Below, one piece after another: positions 1-10,319 of a stretch of 64,000 nucleotides of DNA. Where the stretch lies: positions 16,925,650 through 16,989,649 of the forward strand of contig NC_079887.1 of assembly GCF_029227915.1 (NCBI RefSeq), read 5' to 3'. Origin of the DNA: Hydractinia symbiolongicarpus. Taxonomy: Eukaryota > Cnidaria > Hydrozoa > Anthoathecata > Hydractiniidae. The position numbers were made by a program, and so were the translations under genes. How positions within the stretch are numbered: the first letter of the stretch is position 1; each line of letters begins with the position of its first letter. The notes under the pieces were generated by a model. It made no database searches, had not been told where the DNA came from, and saw only the letters and a program-made list of their open reading frames with translations.

Positions 1-1375
1 GGAATCAGAGGTGAACTCTACTGGTTGAAGGACTATCTCTTCTATAGAGCACAAATATGTTACATTTAATGAGTGTTCTTCAGATCTTCAACATATCACG
101 TACGGAGAGTCGACGCCCACACTTACATTTTTTCTCATACTCATCGAGTTTGCAATCATCGCGTTGTTATTTTATGACTTTATTCTATAGACCAACAAGC
201 CCAGTGAATGTCGTCGATCAGCAACGAGTCTGGAATACACGACTTTTTTTATTTAAGAAACAAATGAAAGTAAGCAGGCTCAATGTTTCGTAAGTTTTGT
301 CCCATTTCAGGCTCAAATGTCTCCTAAGGAATATTCTTGTTTGAAAGGTTCAACATACACGTTCGCTGCTAATACAAAAATAACTGAATACCCCGGCCGT
401 GCCGCAAAATATCGCCCGAGGTTGAAGTGCTGACCGAGATCGCGAGGTTGGTGCAATGACTGAGGGCGATATTTTCCGTATATAAACTGTTTTTATAAAC
501 TGTTTTGTCTATCTATGCCGAGAAATATTAACCGAAGACAACAGTATAGACCGAACTTGCGAGGTACGCTGGCCGAGGGTAATATTTCTCTGAAGAGAAA
601 TAGTTTATATTGTATTTATCAACTGATAGCCATTTTGTTTGGGTTTGTAGAAACCAGGATTATTTTCTAAAGATTTGTAACGAGGTTGTAAAAACCCGGT
701 TTGGATAAAAAAAGAAAACGTATAATTTGAATTTCATTGTATAAATTTTTCAAATACATGTACAAAAAGAAAAGAACACAATATCCATAAAAAGATTTTA
801 AAGGTTTTTTCAACCAAGGTTTGTTCTTCGTCAGAGGAAGAGCCCATCACACAAATTCGACGCCGTTGCTGGTTGCTCCTTGTTGCTATGAATGTTAATA
901 TTAAAAACGCAGTGAATTTAAAATTCTCAACATTCCTTGCTGTTTTTCTGGCGGATTGATGCGAGGTTTTGGATTTACTAGAGCTAGCTATGTTACCAAT
1001 CGAAGTTGTTTGTTTACAATTTTAGCAACCATTTAGGTTGCTATCAGGTTAAACGTTACACCGTGCTGTATAAAGCCCGTAGTGAAAGCTTTTTAGCTAA
1101 TCAGCGCAGCAGATTTCCCGTATAAACACACAGCAGACTATGTATTGTTTCCTGTTTAGTTTTTTCTATAATACAAAAAAATGCTTCTTATCGATTTCCC
1201 TTTTTCCAACTGCCCATGTTTCTTAAATGTTTCTTAGCTTCTTTCGTTTCTGAGACTCGTGTTACTTATTGACGTGTTTCTTAGATAAAAAGACGTGTAT
1301 AGGAGGTAAGCCTGAATTACTTTTATGCACACGTTTTATGTTTTGAGATGATTAGGAACATGTCGGACATTTAGT
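1..1375. other. Non-coding flank, no gene seen
   Basis: I see no supportable coding region here. Around 390-600 there are GC-richer stretches with a recurring wording (a pair of 'gcgatatttt'-like blocks and 'gaggttg') that resembles text near 41,930-41,980, so this is probably an old dispersed repeat. The short open frame near 57-293 has no recognisable domain and no splice context. The stretch may be the 3' flank or an intron of the ankyrin gene that reads leftwards from 2,394. Confidence 0.4.
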
Positions 1376-1553
1376 GGGGTTCGCTCGACAGCTTTACTAC
1401 AAATGCCCTACGTCTTGTGGCTGTTGTGCTTGCACGCCTTCCGTAGCTTAAATGGAAGCTTTAAGGACCCCCTTCGCAGGGACCTCATTGATAACAGTTC
1501 TATTAGGAACTGGAGAAGCTATCCTGGGTAAGAAATAGTAATAATAATAATAA
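1376..1553 (+). mobile_element. SINE copy 1 (AAT-tailed short retroposon)
   Basis: This stretch matches, with divergence, two other places in the window: 26,203-26,300 (same strand) and 56,264-56,490 (opposite strand). Shared blocks in order are 'gtgcttgcacg', 'cgtagctyaaatggragct', 'ccccttcgcagg' and 'ggctatcctgggtaa', followed by an AAT-type tail. A body of roughly 200 bases, an A/T-rich simple tail, no open frame and several scattered copies are typical of a SINE. The 'tagctcaaatgggagc' wording is like a tRNA A box, so a tRNA-derived head is possible, but I see no convincing B box. This copy is older than the one at 56 kb. Confidence 0.65.
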
Positions 1554-1675
1554 GGTACAGTTACTGTTAACTCAAACAAGACTATAATATTCCAGGCTAA
1601 AAATATAGCTAAGCAATGCACAAACAACCTCTGGGAATATTATATGTGTTTTCGCTATAGTGGAATGTAAGATAC

Positions 1676-2394
1676 CTCCGTTAGTGATCAACCAAAATAC
1701 CATTTCTGGATAATTAATCGCTGATGCCAAGTGAAGTGGAGTTCTGCCAAAATTGTCAGTATGATTCAGATCTGCGCCGCGAAGCAAAGCAAACTGAGCT
1801 ACATCTGTATGCCAACTACGAGAGATTTCGTGTAAAGGTGTTTGGCCATGGCGATCCGAAAAATTGATATCTGCACCTAAATTGACAAAGGAAAAAATGA
1901 ATATAGTAATAACTCTTTTGTTTTTCTTCTTCTATTGTTTTTTACTTTTAATATAACATTTAATCACCTCCACGTAGCAAGGAATCGACAAATTCCAAAT
2001 CGATATTATCATCGCCTTCAAAATTTCCCAATTTAGCAAAGTACATAATGAGACCTCTACAACCTGCTTTCGATGCATTTAAATTCAACAAATCAGAAGA
2101 AAAATGTGTATCCAGATCCAAGCTATCTAGGTCGCTATCCAAGCTGCCAGGTGTGTTAGCTACATGATGGTTTGGTTTGATTTGATAGTCTGTCACGGGT
2201 GCAGGACCTATTCGGTAAGTATGACTTTTATCTTTTATCTCTCGACGCACATTCTTGAAATCATCGTAATTGTTTTCGTCGTAATCATCTCGGGTCTCGA
2301 TACGCAATCCAAACATTGACATACGCTTAACACGGTCATGTTCTTCATTTTGCTTGCGTCTGTTCTTCTTGCGGTGTCTTGTCTTTTCAGCCAT
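1676..2394 (-). CDS. Ankyrin-repeat protein, first two exons
   Basis: Exon 1 (2394 down to 1968) starts at ATG with a basic stretch (MAEKTRHRKKNRRKQ, nuclear-signal-like), then an acidic, Asp-rich low-complexity part. Exon 2 (1876 down to 1676) follows an intron with GTGATT donor and TTTAG acceptor. The junction is phase 1 and restores an ankyrin-repeat start, LLRGG then ADINFSDRHGQTPLH. Two ankyrin units are visible, with hallmark GQTPLH and GRTPLH turns and the GADLN start of the second. Exon 2 ends at another phase-1 donor (GTATCTT) at 1675, inside a further repeat, so more exons must lie to the left, possibly beyond the window. I do not recognise the orthologue. The role is presumably protein binding through the ankyrin stack. 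Confidence 0.75.
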
Positions 2395-3067
2395 GGCTGA
2401 AATATGCCATTTGTCCTTTAGGAAAGTAAAATATATTTTGAGAAATAAAGCTATACCAATATAGAATAATAACCAATTTGCTCAATTGCTTCGCAAAAGT
2501 CTTTTTGGCGAAGCAATTAAGATTCGCAAGCGATACAAAATTGTAAAGCACGTTTGCTAAGCGAAGTATACCAACAGAATTATCGATAAAAAAGGTTAGC
2601 CGTGTGTTTTGTTTTTGCTGAAGTGCCTAAAATATCATGAATCTAAAAAGCGATGATAGCAGCTCATATCATCAGGTTTAATACGGTTGGAAAGAGACTA
2701 GCTAAGTAGCTAGCTAGTCAGCCAGCTATCTATAGCTTCTTAAGTTATGTTGCTAAAGACTGAAGTCCACAATGTGCCTACTGGATGATAATATTTACGA
2801 CTATTGTTTCAGTGAGTCATGGACCTACGGCTCCTTCTACTGCATAGACTAGTAAACTAAGCTTTCTCAAGAATATTAAATGAGTTTCTCTCATGCGAAA
2901 GCGAAGACGTAAACGAATGTGTCAGAGCAAATGCCTAAATTCAGATCCACCAAAAAAAACAAAAAAATAATTCTAAGAGCAAATCCAGAATTAGAATCAA
3001 CCAAGGACCATAAAGCGTGGCAACATTTTACCCTCTTAGATATATAGCACTCATTTTTTGTTTCTAA
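2395..3067. other. Upstream region of ankyrin gene, no gene seen
   Basis: No coding region is supportable. The part next to 2,395 must hold the promoter and 5' UTR of the leftward ankyrin gene, but no clear TATA or initiator stands out. There is a short run of 'gctagctagctag'-like microsatellite near 2,700. The right end abuts the TTAA-type element at 3,068. Confidence 0.3.
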
Positions 3068-4345
3068 GGAAAGAAATTATTTGCAGAAGAAATTTGCGCG
3101 GGACTTTTTTTTGCGGAATTAATTTTTGCGGATTATGCCAAAATCAGCAAAAATTAATTCCGGAGAAGTGAAGAAACTTTAGTCATCCGCAAAAATAAAT
3201 TCCGCAAATTTTTCGAAATACTTTATGCGTAAAGAATCGATCTGTTGACTTTGCTTTGCCTCTTTAGCTTTACAACACGAGAATAAAGAAGGGGGTTGAA
3301 AAAGGAAGAATTAAAACGTTATTGAGCTTGTTGAATTATTTATTACTCTTCGTCAATAACGATACAACTACAAGCAGCATCTTTATTTGCAACAGGTTTC
3401 GATAATGGAGAAATATCTTAGAAAAACAAAGTATTGTGTAGTGGAGTGGAGACTTCCTTTTCAGCGAACGCTACGATGCTACAGAAACAACATATAAAAA
3501 GGAAATAGATAATCTTCCATGTATGTTTTATTTCACAGGAGCTCCTTTTTTAAATAAAACTTCTGATCATTTTACGAGCTCATTTATCCTTTTTCAAGCT
3601 TTTGATCTCGAGCAACATTTTTGTCCTTTGTTCACCCTTTCACAGTTTTTATTTTTATTAAAGGATCATCATCGTCTTTGCCAACACAAGACGAAGTAGT
3701 CGAGCTTGGAGCGGTCGAATATCAGAATGTTAAAGATAACATCAAGAACATTACGAAAAAGGGATACAACAAGTAAACTGACAAGGAGCGATTTCTTATT
3801 GGAAAATACGCCGCAATCAACGGTCCTATTGCAGCTGTCCGGAAATTCAAAAAGTCGCAGCCTCATCTAGACATCGTTAAACTTTTAGATGAGGTTATTA
3901 TACCGTATGGCAAATCAGTATGTAAACGGCTTTAACTGGATACTGATCACTCAGCCACCCTTCTTCTTGATGTTGGCAAGTTTTGTTACCTACAATGGCG
4001 AAGATGATAGTGACGAAGAGGAGTGGTCTGTGGAGGACGATCAATGTAGAAATATTTTCGAGATTTTCAGTGACGATATTTGATCTTACATTTGTTACAG
4101 CTTAGTATTCCTTTTTTTGATATTTTGATGAAAAATAGAGAGATGGTATTCCATAAATTAGATGTTTTTCATACACTAAGGTTGGGTTTTACCCGACTTT
4201 TGATTGACCAAATTTCTTGCACCGGCAAAATTTATTTTTGAGGTCGCTATCCGCAAAAATTTATTCCGCAAAATATGCCATTTTTGGGTCACTCATCCGC
4301 AAAAATAAATTCCGCACAAATTTCTTCTGCAAATAGTTTCTTCCC
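3068..4345. mobile_element. TTAA-flanked inverted-repeat DNA element, 1.28 kb
   Basis: The left end reads 'ggaaagaaattatttgcag' after CTAA, a one-base variant of TTAA. The right end reads 'ctgcaaatagtttcttccc' before TTAA at 4346-4349. The termini are inverted repeats for about 50 bases, continuing as aagaaatttgygcgg and gcggaattaatttttgcgg versions. TTAA duplication is typical of piggyBac- and Kolobok-type cut-and-paste elements. Internal copies of 'ccgcaaaaataaattccgc' recur in both directions. The inside holds a broken transposase-like reading frame (3666-3935), so the element is probably a decayed autonomous copy. The element at 42,419-42,880 has the same end motif. Confidence 0.65.
3666..3935 (+). 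pseudogene. Transposase-like remnant with helix-turn-helix-type segment
   Basis: One frame gives an Asp/Glu-rich lead, an in-frame TAA at 3774-3776, then a stretch containing RFLIGKYAAINGPIAAVRKF. That wording (IGKYA..NG..AA.R.F) resembles the N-terminal helix-turn-helix segment of transposase-like proteins that are abundant in cnidarian genomes. The frame ends at a TAA at 3933. No catalytic domain is visible. It lies inside the 3068-4345 TTAA element and probably belonged to it. Family naming is from memory of the motif, so treat it as tentative. Confidence 0.4.
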
Positions 4346-4349
4346 TTAA

Positions 4350-4760
4350 AGGAGAGGCGAACAGCGAACAACAATTTTCAATCAACACGGCTGTTGATTG
4401 AAAATTCATGATGCCTGAGATAACTTCAAAGACCAGATCCGCTGTTCTGGAATATCCCGTAGAATCTTGACAATTGTTTAGCTTTTGTAATATTTAGTTA
4501 GCATCAAATGGTTTTGCTAAAAGATTTGCTGTTTTTATATTAAGGGGGTTATAAATTAAAGCTGCTTGTTTACAAAAAGGTGAATTTGTGGCTTAAAACT
4601 TCGCAGCAGAACAACACGTTATTATACTCACATTATACCCTGAAAATCGGACGCACGGACGGACGGCTTTAGAACGGCTTTACACGTTCATTAATTTTTG
4701 CTACCTCGCCTAAAATTTATTTTGTGGCTGCCACAAAAGGGTTTTTTGTTCGCCTTTCCT
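4350..4760. mobile_element. Second TTAA-flanked MITE, sharing one TTAA
   Basis: The ends are 'aggagaggcgaac' and 'gttcgcctttcct', near-perfect inverted repeats, each directly bordered by TTAA (4346-4349 and 4761-4764). The left TTAA is the same four bases that bound the right end of the 3068-4345 element. Length is 411 bp with no open frame, so it is a non-autonomous miniature element. An internal hairpin 'ttttcaatcaacacg...tgttgattgaaaa' occurs near 4376-4404. Confidence 0.65.
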
Positions 4761-4764
4761 TTAA

Positions 4765-6257
4765 GGTAATCAAAAATCAACTTTCATGAAACGGAAAAAT
4801 TTCCTGATTGGGAAGTTTTATAATTTCTATATCAGGAAATAATTTTACTATATAGGAATAATTTCGCAATAAATGAATAATTTTTTCTGTAATTTGACCC
4901 GAATTGTGTACTATATTTACTCTATTATTTCTGCCGTGGGAACACCAAGGCAGTTTTAATGCATGAAAATCTGGTTGGTATTATTTTCAAGGAAAGACAT
5001 CCAGAAAGATTCGTAAAAATACAAATAGGTGTATCATAAATCTGTTTTGTATGTAAAATAACAAAACTTTTCTAACTGTTGCTTGAAATTCAGACATGTG
5101 ATTGTAATGTAAAGAATAATGTCGTCACCAGTGAATTTGTTGTCTTTGACTATGTGCAATGCAGAGGAAATATCGACGAAATTGTGAAGTAATCCAACAT
5201 GTTGGATTTTTGGTTAGCAAGATTATTTTACAACTCATACTGAGAAACGGGTTTACTCGAGAGGTGGAAATATTAGGGATGTGAGAATAAAGGAGTAAAT
5301 ACGATATGCTGCTTAATTAATGTTGTAAAATCCACAGCACACTGTTTAGAGGCATTTAGCTGGTATTAACAGGTGAACTTTTATCCAAAGTGTGTTAGAA
5401 ACGAAAGTGTTAGAATTTTCCGCTTTTTGCTTCAGGACCAAACATGCCTATCTACTACAGTTCTGATCCAGGTGAGGAACAGAGATGATAATAATATATT
5501 TATAATAATATTTGCGACAGTGTTGAAAAAAATTTTAAGCTAAAGAAATGGATGCAATCAATGTTGCTTAATCGGCACCAGAAAAAATCGTAGGATCCGA
5601 CAAAAAAATCCGTTTAGTCTGCAATCAAACCCTTGATAATAGAGAAAAAAACACGAAGTAGTAGTCGAAAATCATAAGGAGGTATTTAAGTTTTGGGTAA
5701 AACCTAAATTAAGATGGCAGTAACACTTTTGTATGATTTACAAAGCCATAGCGATAAAGCTCTCTATGGAGATCGGAATTTATTTTTCTTTATGCGCCAT
5801 CTTTTTTATTATTAGCGTTTCCCTTTAATAATTACGTCATTTTATAATTTCGCACGCAGGTAGCACTAAAGCTATATTCGGCAGAATTACTTTATTGTTC
5901 ACAATATTATAATTTAAAGAGAAATTGTTGAAGCTGAATATTTTTGGGGAAAAATAATAGCATTATAGCCATAAAACCGTGACAATTGTGTTAAAACAGA
6001 AAATATATGGATATATAGTCTCAAAATAACCTTTCGTAACTAATTATGTGAAAAAAAATTCCGACTTTTAAAAGGGTTACTTCCACCTAACAGAGACTGC
6101 GACAGGTAATGCTGTGAAAATCTACCGTTTTTATTGTACTGAAGGTCTTGATGTCAATCAGTACGTGAGGATGTGTAAAAGAGGTTTGTGTAGGGTTATA
6201 AAGGCATTGTGGTAGTAGAATTGAAAAAGTTATACCCGATCACAGGCAAGTACAAAT
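4765..6257. other. Non-coding stretch, no gene seen
   Basis: AT-rich sequence without a supportable open frame or RNA gene. From about 6,110 onward there are short peptide-like remnants in other frames that could be the eroded 5' part of the polymerase pseudogene starting at 6,258. Confidence 0.3.
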
Positions 6258-7224
6258 ATGACAACCAATATCTTCGAAGACCCAAAATATTTACGTGACG
6301 ATCAATATGATGATATTTTCAAAGAATTAGTACACCATATTCTCGATAGAGTGAAAAAACTAGGCGATTCTAACGGATCTAGTTGGATAATGTCAAGGAT
6401 TATAGGTATGGATGTGGAAATCGATGTATTTGAACCACTAAAGAGGATCAACTTATACCAAACTAGCACAAAAACTAAAGACAACAAAGCCGCAAGAAAC
6501 AAATAATAACAATAAATTTTTTATGTACGCAATACTAAGAGTACACAAAGTCAAACAAAATACAAAAACTACCTCAACGATCTCAACTTCAACAACATTG
6601 AATTTGCGGTAGCCATCAAAGACATAACTAAGTTTGAGTAACAAACAATATAAAGTTAACGCAGCAAGGATTAGGGGTATATGTTGGAGGTTGATGTCGA
6701 ATACCCAGAAGAACTAGATGACCTTCTTAACGATTATCCACTGGCTCCACAAAGAGTAAAAGTAAACGAGATAGAAAAGTTAATCCCGAATATGCGATCG
6801 AAAACAAATTACATAATCTACTACAAGAGTCTAAAACAATAAATCGAGCTAGGAGTGAAACTGACAAAAACACATCGCGGAATGAAGTTCAAGCAATCAC
6901 CTTGGATGAAATCATATATCGACAAAAGCACGCAACTAAGTACAAAAGCCAATAACGAGTTCGAGAAAGAAAAGATTTGTCGGTCTAAGTTAAATGCAAT
7001 TGAGGTTGATGGAAATAAAAGTAAAAAGACAAAGGAGATAACGAAGGCCGTAAAAGAACAACTAACATGTGATGCGTCTGTTGAAAGAAAAAAACAACCG
7101 TGAACGTCATAACATGAACGTCATCAGGAGCGGCAAACAGGAAAAATACACAGAAACGGTGAGCAAGATAACCCCATCCTGTAACGATGATAAAGGAATC
7201 ATCAAAAGGCAGATTAAGAAATGG
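6258..7224 (+). pseudogene. Polinton-type DNA polymerase B (DNA_pol_B_2), gutted
   Basis: Pieces of a protein-primed family-B polymerase of the kind carried by Polintons/Mavericks appear in order across several frames. They are: an N-terminal part ending in GSSWIMSRIIGMDVEID (6258-6440); 'YLNDLNFNNIEFAVAIKDI' (about 6570-6630); a part with MLEVDVEYPEELDDL and NDYPLAP (about 6680-6840); LTKTHRGMKFKQSPWMKSYI (6860-6930); and a C-terminal part with NVIRSGKQEKYTETV and NDDK (7100-7200). The catalytic palm, including the DTDS motif, is missing between 'NEFEKE' and 'CRSKLNAIEVDG', apparently by an internal deletion of some 200 codons. Frameshifts and stops separate the pieces. It cannot be functional. 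It is the replication gene of an old element, distinct from the one at the right end. Confidence 0.8.
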
Positions 7225-7283
7225 AAGGCTACAGAGTTTCCTTGCAGTTTATGCAAAGTTTATGTACAGAACTTAGAATTAGC

Positions 7284-8172
7284 CTAAATATCCTCACTAA
7301 GCCCATACGCGGTAAGTTTTGGAATATCACTTGATACGTGTTCATTAGACATGTAAAACATGAACTTCTTAACTTCAGGACTAACAGTTTTTTTTCATCG
7401 TGAGCATATGCTTGATTTTTACTTATTTCCGGTGTGTTAAGTGCCAATCGAATTTCAGAAATTATAAAACCATCATGGCTTACATATAACTTAAAACCAT
7501 CTCTCAGTGGTATAGGTCCAGACGTGTTATTATCAGAAAAACGAACCTCTTCCCTTCCATTTTTCCTTGATATATCCCGTTCCAATTTCTCATAATCAAA
7601 GGAAAAATCATGACGAAACAGAATAGTTATCGTAAACTCACCTATGCTCAAATCATAAAAGCACGACTTAAGACGAGTTTCATTACGTGATACCTTTATG
7701 TCTACTATCTACAACACAGCATCTTCATTACTTATAATATAATCCTTAACAGCCATACGATCAATCTCAGGACTTGCGTGTCTTTTCAGGATGATACCCC
7801 TCACTATCCTCAACACAGCTTTGGTATCTATAGGAGTTATCAGCAATAATCTTCTTGACCCTACTTTCATTTATCCCCATTTTGCTATAAACTTTCCTAA
7901 CTCCTAATCAATATCATGTTCGTGATCAACAAACCATACGACCAGAAAAATCAAAATTCCAGTACCTGAATATTTTCAGGAATAATCTTTTGCTTGACGC
8001 AACAACAATCTCAACCAACTTGACAGAATCACCAAAATCCACTTTGCCTAAATTCGATGCAGAGACGTTAAAAAGGCTGTTCAACAACATCTTATAACCG
8101 AGACTTTAATGCACTAAAAACGGTGAAGTAGAAGAAGAAGTTATTCTTAACTTCCTTAACTTTACTCATTAC
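7284..8172 (-). pseudogene. Unrecognised broken gene, convergent with polymerase remnant
   Basis: On the minus strand a protein-like reading can be followed from about 8,170 to a TAG at 7286-7284, with several frame changes. The best intact block is 7651-7380 and contains FDYEKLERDISRKNGREE and GFKLYVSHDGFIISEI. A frame change then leads to a plausible C-terminus ending GLSEDI. Upstream pieces include LFLKIFRYWNFDFSGR (near 7,950) and MAVKDYIIS (near 7,750). Codon-like composition over about 890 bases and the tail-to-tail position against the polymerase remnant suggest it is a gene of the same dead element. I do not recognise the family and assign no function. Confidence 0.5.
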
Positions 8173-8195
8173 AGAAAAATTTTTTAATCCATTTC

Positions 8196-10319
8196 ATGAA
8201 CTGGATTAGGTCTTCCCTGTATAGACTATTGCACCACAACAGGTTTCGTCAACTTCACGTCAGGACTCTTCCTAAAATACCAAATATCCACACAATAAAA
8301 CAATCAGACCACAAGCCAAAAATAAATAATATAACCATATCCCTCTCATATTCTATCTCTATCTTCTTAACATGTTTCACACCTCCCAATAAATCCTCCT
8401 TTCTCTTTCCATTAGACTTAGTTTTTTTCCCTGTTCCACCCTTTTCGGGTTATTTTCCTTCTTTGTCACTATTTCCTCCATTCCATTCTTATCACTCCTG
8501 CGATGTCGACACGGGTCTTGTCTTTTTAGTTGTTGGAACTATTCACTCACCAGTTAACAATTCGAAAACTCATTCTGCCTTGCAAAATGAATTAAAAAAC
8601 TAAGCAGTGATATTTCTAACTTCATTGTGTGGCAATGAATCCACCAGTGTGGCAGCTCAATGCATGCTGCACAGTGAATGATGAACCGTTTTGGCAATCT
8701 AGTAAGTTACCAAGATGAGATTCGAACACACGACGACTCCCGTGTCGGTGCTCAGAGAGGCAAAAATTTCCGTTCTTGTAGGACACATTTGCGTTTTAAT
8801 ACAAGCTCACGAGCTTGTAACAATATCACCATAATTCAGGTGTAGCGACAACAATAAACGTTCAGGATCGTTACAAACGTGTTCTTTCATCAAGTAAAAA
8901 ATTTGTCTTAATGCAATCTCCAAGTGTCTGAAGGAGTGAGTTAATTTCAGGAACAGTTCTCATGAATTCCCCGTAGTCAATGTGTCAAGACACTTAAAGC
9001 AGATTGTTGGTATACGTGTGCATTCCTTAATAGCACCTTCATTTCTGCAGCAATCCTTTTAACTTTACGCGACGAAATTGTTCTGCAATCCTTGCGTACA
9101 AATGGTTATTTCCGAGATCTCTTCTTCCTTCTGTACTTTTTTTATATGCAAATAAAATGGCTGCACTACCAAGCACAAAACGTCCAGCAGGTCTGCTGTG
9201 ACAATTTCACACGTAGGTAGCAATCACTGGACAAATGATTTTAATGTTATAAATCGTCACGGATCTATTAGATGAATTGCCAGCATTCTTAGCTTCAATC
9301 TACAAAACTCGTTCTTAGCATAAACAGCGATTTCGCAGCCAGAATTGTGACCCGCACACAGTTGTAAGCTGCTTCCAAAACATCTTTCTTTAGGACAGCC
9401 ATGACACTCTATTCCATAATCCTTCTTAAAACCTTTCCAATTCCAATAGGCGTTGGTCTGTCGAATAAGGTCTTTCTCCATTGACGGTTAGAATTGGTTT
9501 CATCAACGCATGCCGTCATATTTTGTTGCCTTACAAGAGCCTTATTTGTGACGGTTGCGGATTGTGTAACCACATTTACGGCGTCTTATTTTCCGAAAAT
9601 TCAGTTTTAGAAGGATGATATTATAACACTATTTGAAGTGCCATAGGTTCTTGGCTTGTTCTCAAATATGGCAAAAGTTCCTGCGTAATAACACGGCTGC
9701 GTATACTTTGTAGTACCACTAAGTAAATTACAAAAACAAAGTTAAACAAAGATGACTTAGCGAACAACTAAACCCAAAATTAAAGCGAGACCAAACACGG
9801 TTGTCAGATAATCGCGAATGAAGATAACGAATCGCCTAAATAGAAGATGCTCGCTTAACTAGTCTATGAAAAATCTTGTAACTGAGCTACCAATCCTAAT
9901 TTGGCGTGATAGTCTAATTTGCAGTCAACAAAAAAACAGAAAAATAATCTGCGATTTTAATCAATCTATTTCTTCCATCTGGGTCCGTAAAAAAGTTAAT
10001 TACTTTAAAGGGGAAGTTAACCCAAAAATTATTTTTTGATATTTCATAGAACACAAGTCAACAACTTCAAAATTTAAAGTTTTATTTCAAACTTCTAACA
10101 GGAAAAGTTAAAAAACTCACGCTCTTTCTCTGAAAAATACGACCGCTATCTCGACCCCTTCGACAGTTAAAAAAAACTGGATCAAGCGCGGTTTATGACG
10201 TAAATGTGTTCAGAAAGCAATTTTCGTAAACAAAGCTACAAAGTATAGTCTCATTTTATGTCTGAGTCGATTAGCTAGCAATACGTTTAACAACATTATA
10301 ATTCTTACATAAATAAAAC
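8196..10319. other. Repeat-derived stretch with unidentified frames
   Basis: No gene here is convincing. A 135-codon plus-strand frame (8196-8603) is Ser/Phe/Pro-rich and looks like a shadow. A minus-strand frame at 9481-9257 has five or more Cys (GIECHGCPKERCFGS) but no recognised domain and no clear splice sites. Near 8,711-8,770 the minus strand contains a B-box-like 'gtgttcgaatctcat' after a tRNA-like arm, probably a tRNA-derived SINE fragment. The remainder is AT-rich. Confidence 0.3.

Noticed and set aside
8196-8603. 135-codon plus-strand frame
   Set aside because: Composition (Ser, Phe, Pro, His) looks like the complement of Lys/Gly/Glu-rich sequence, and no domain or signal supports it.
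9257-9481. Cys-rich 74-codon minus frame as a zinc-binding exon
   Set aside because: No recognised spacing, no clear acceptor or donor in phase, and neighbouring frames are full of stops.
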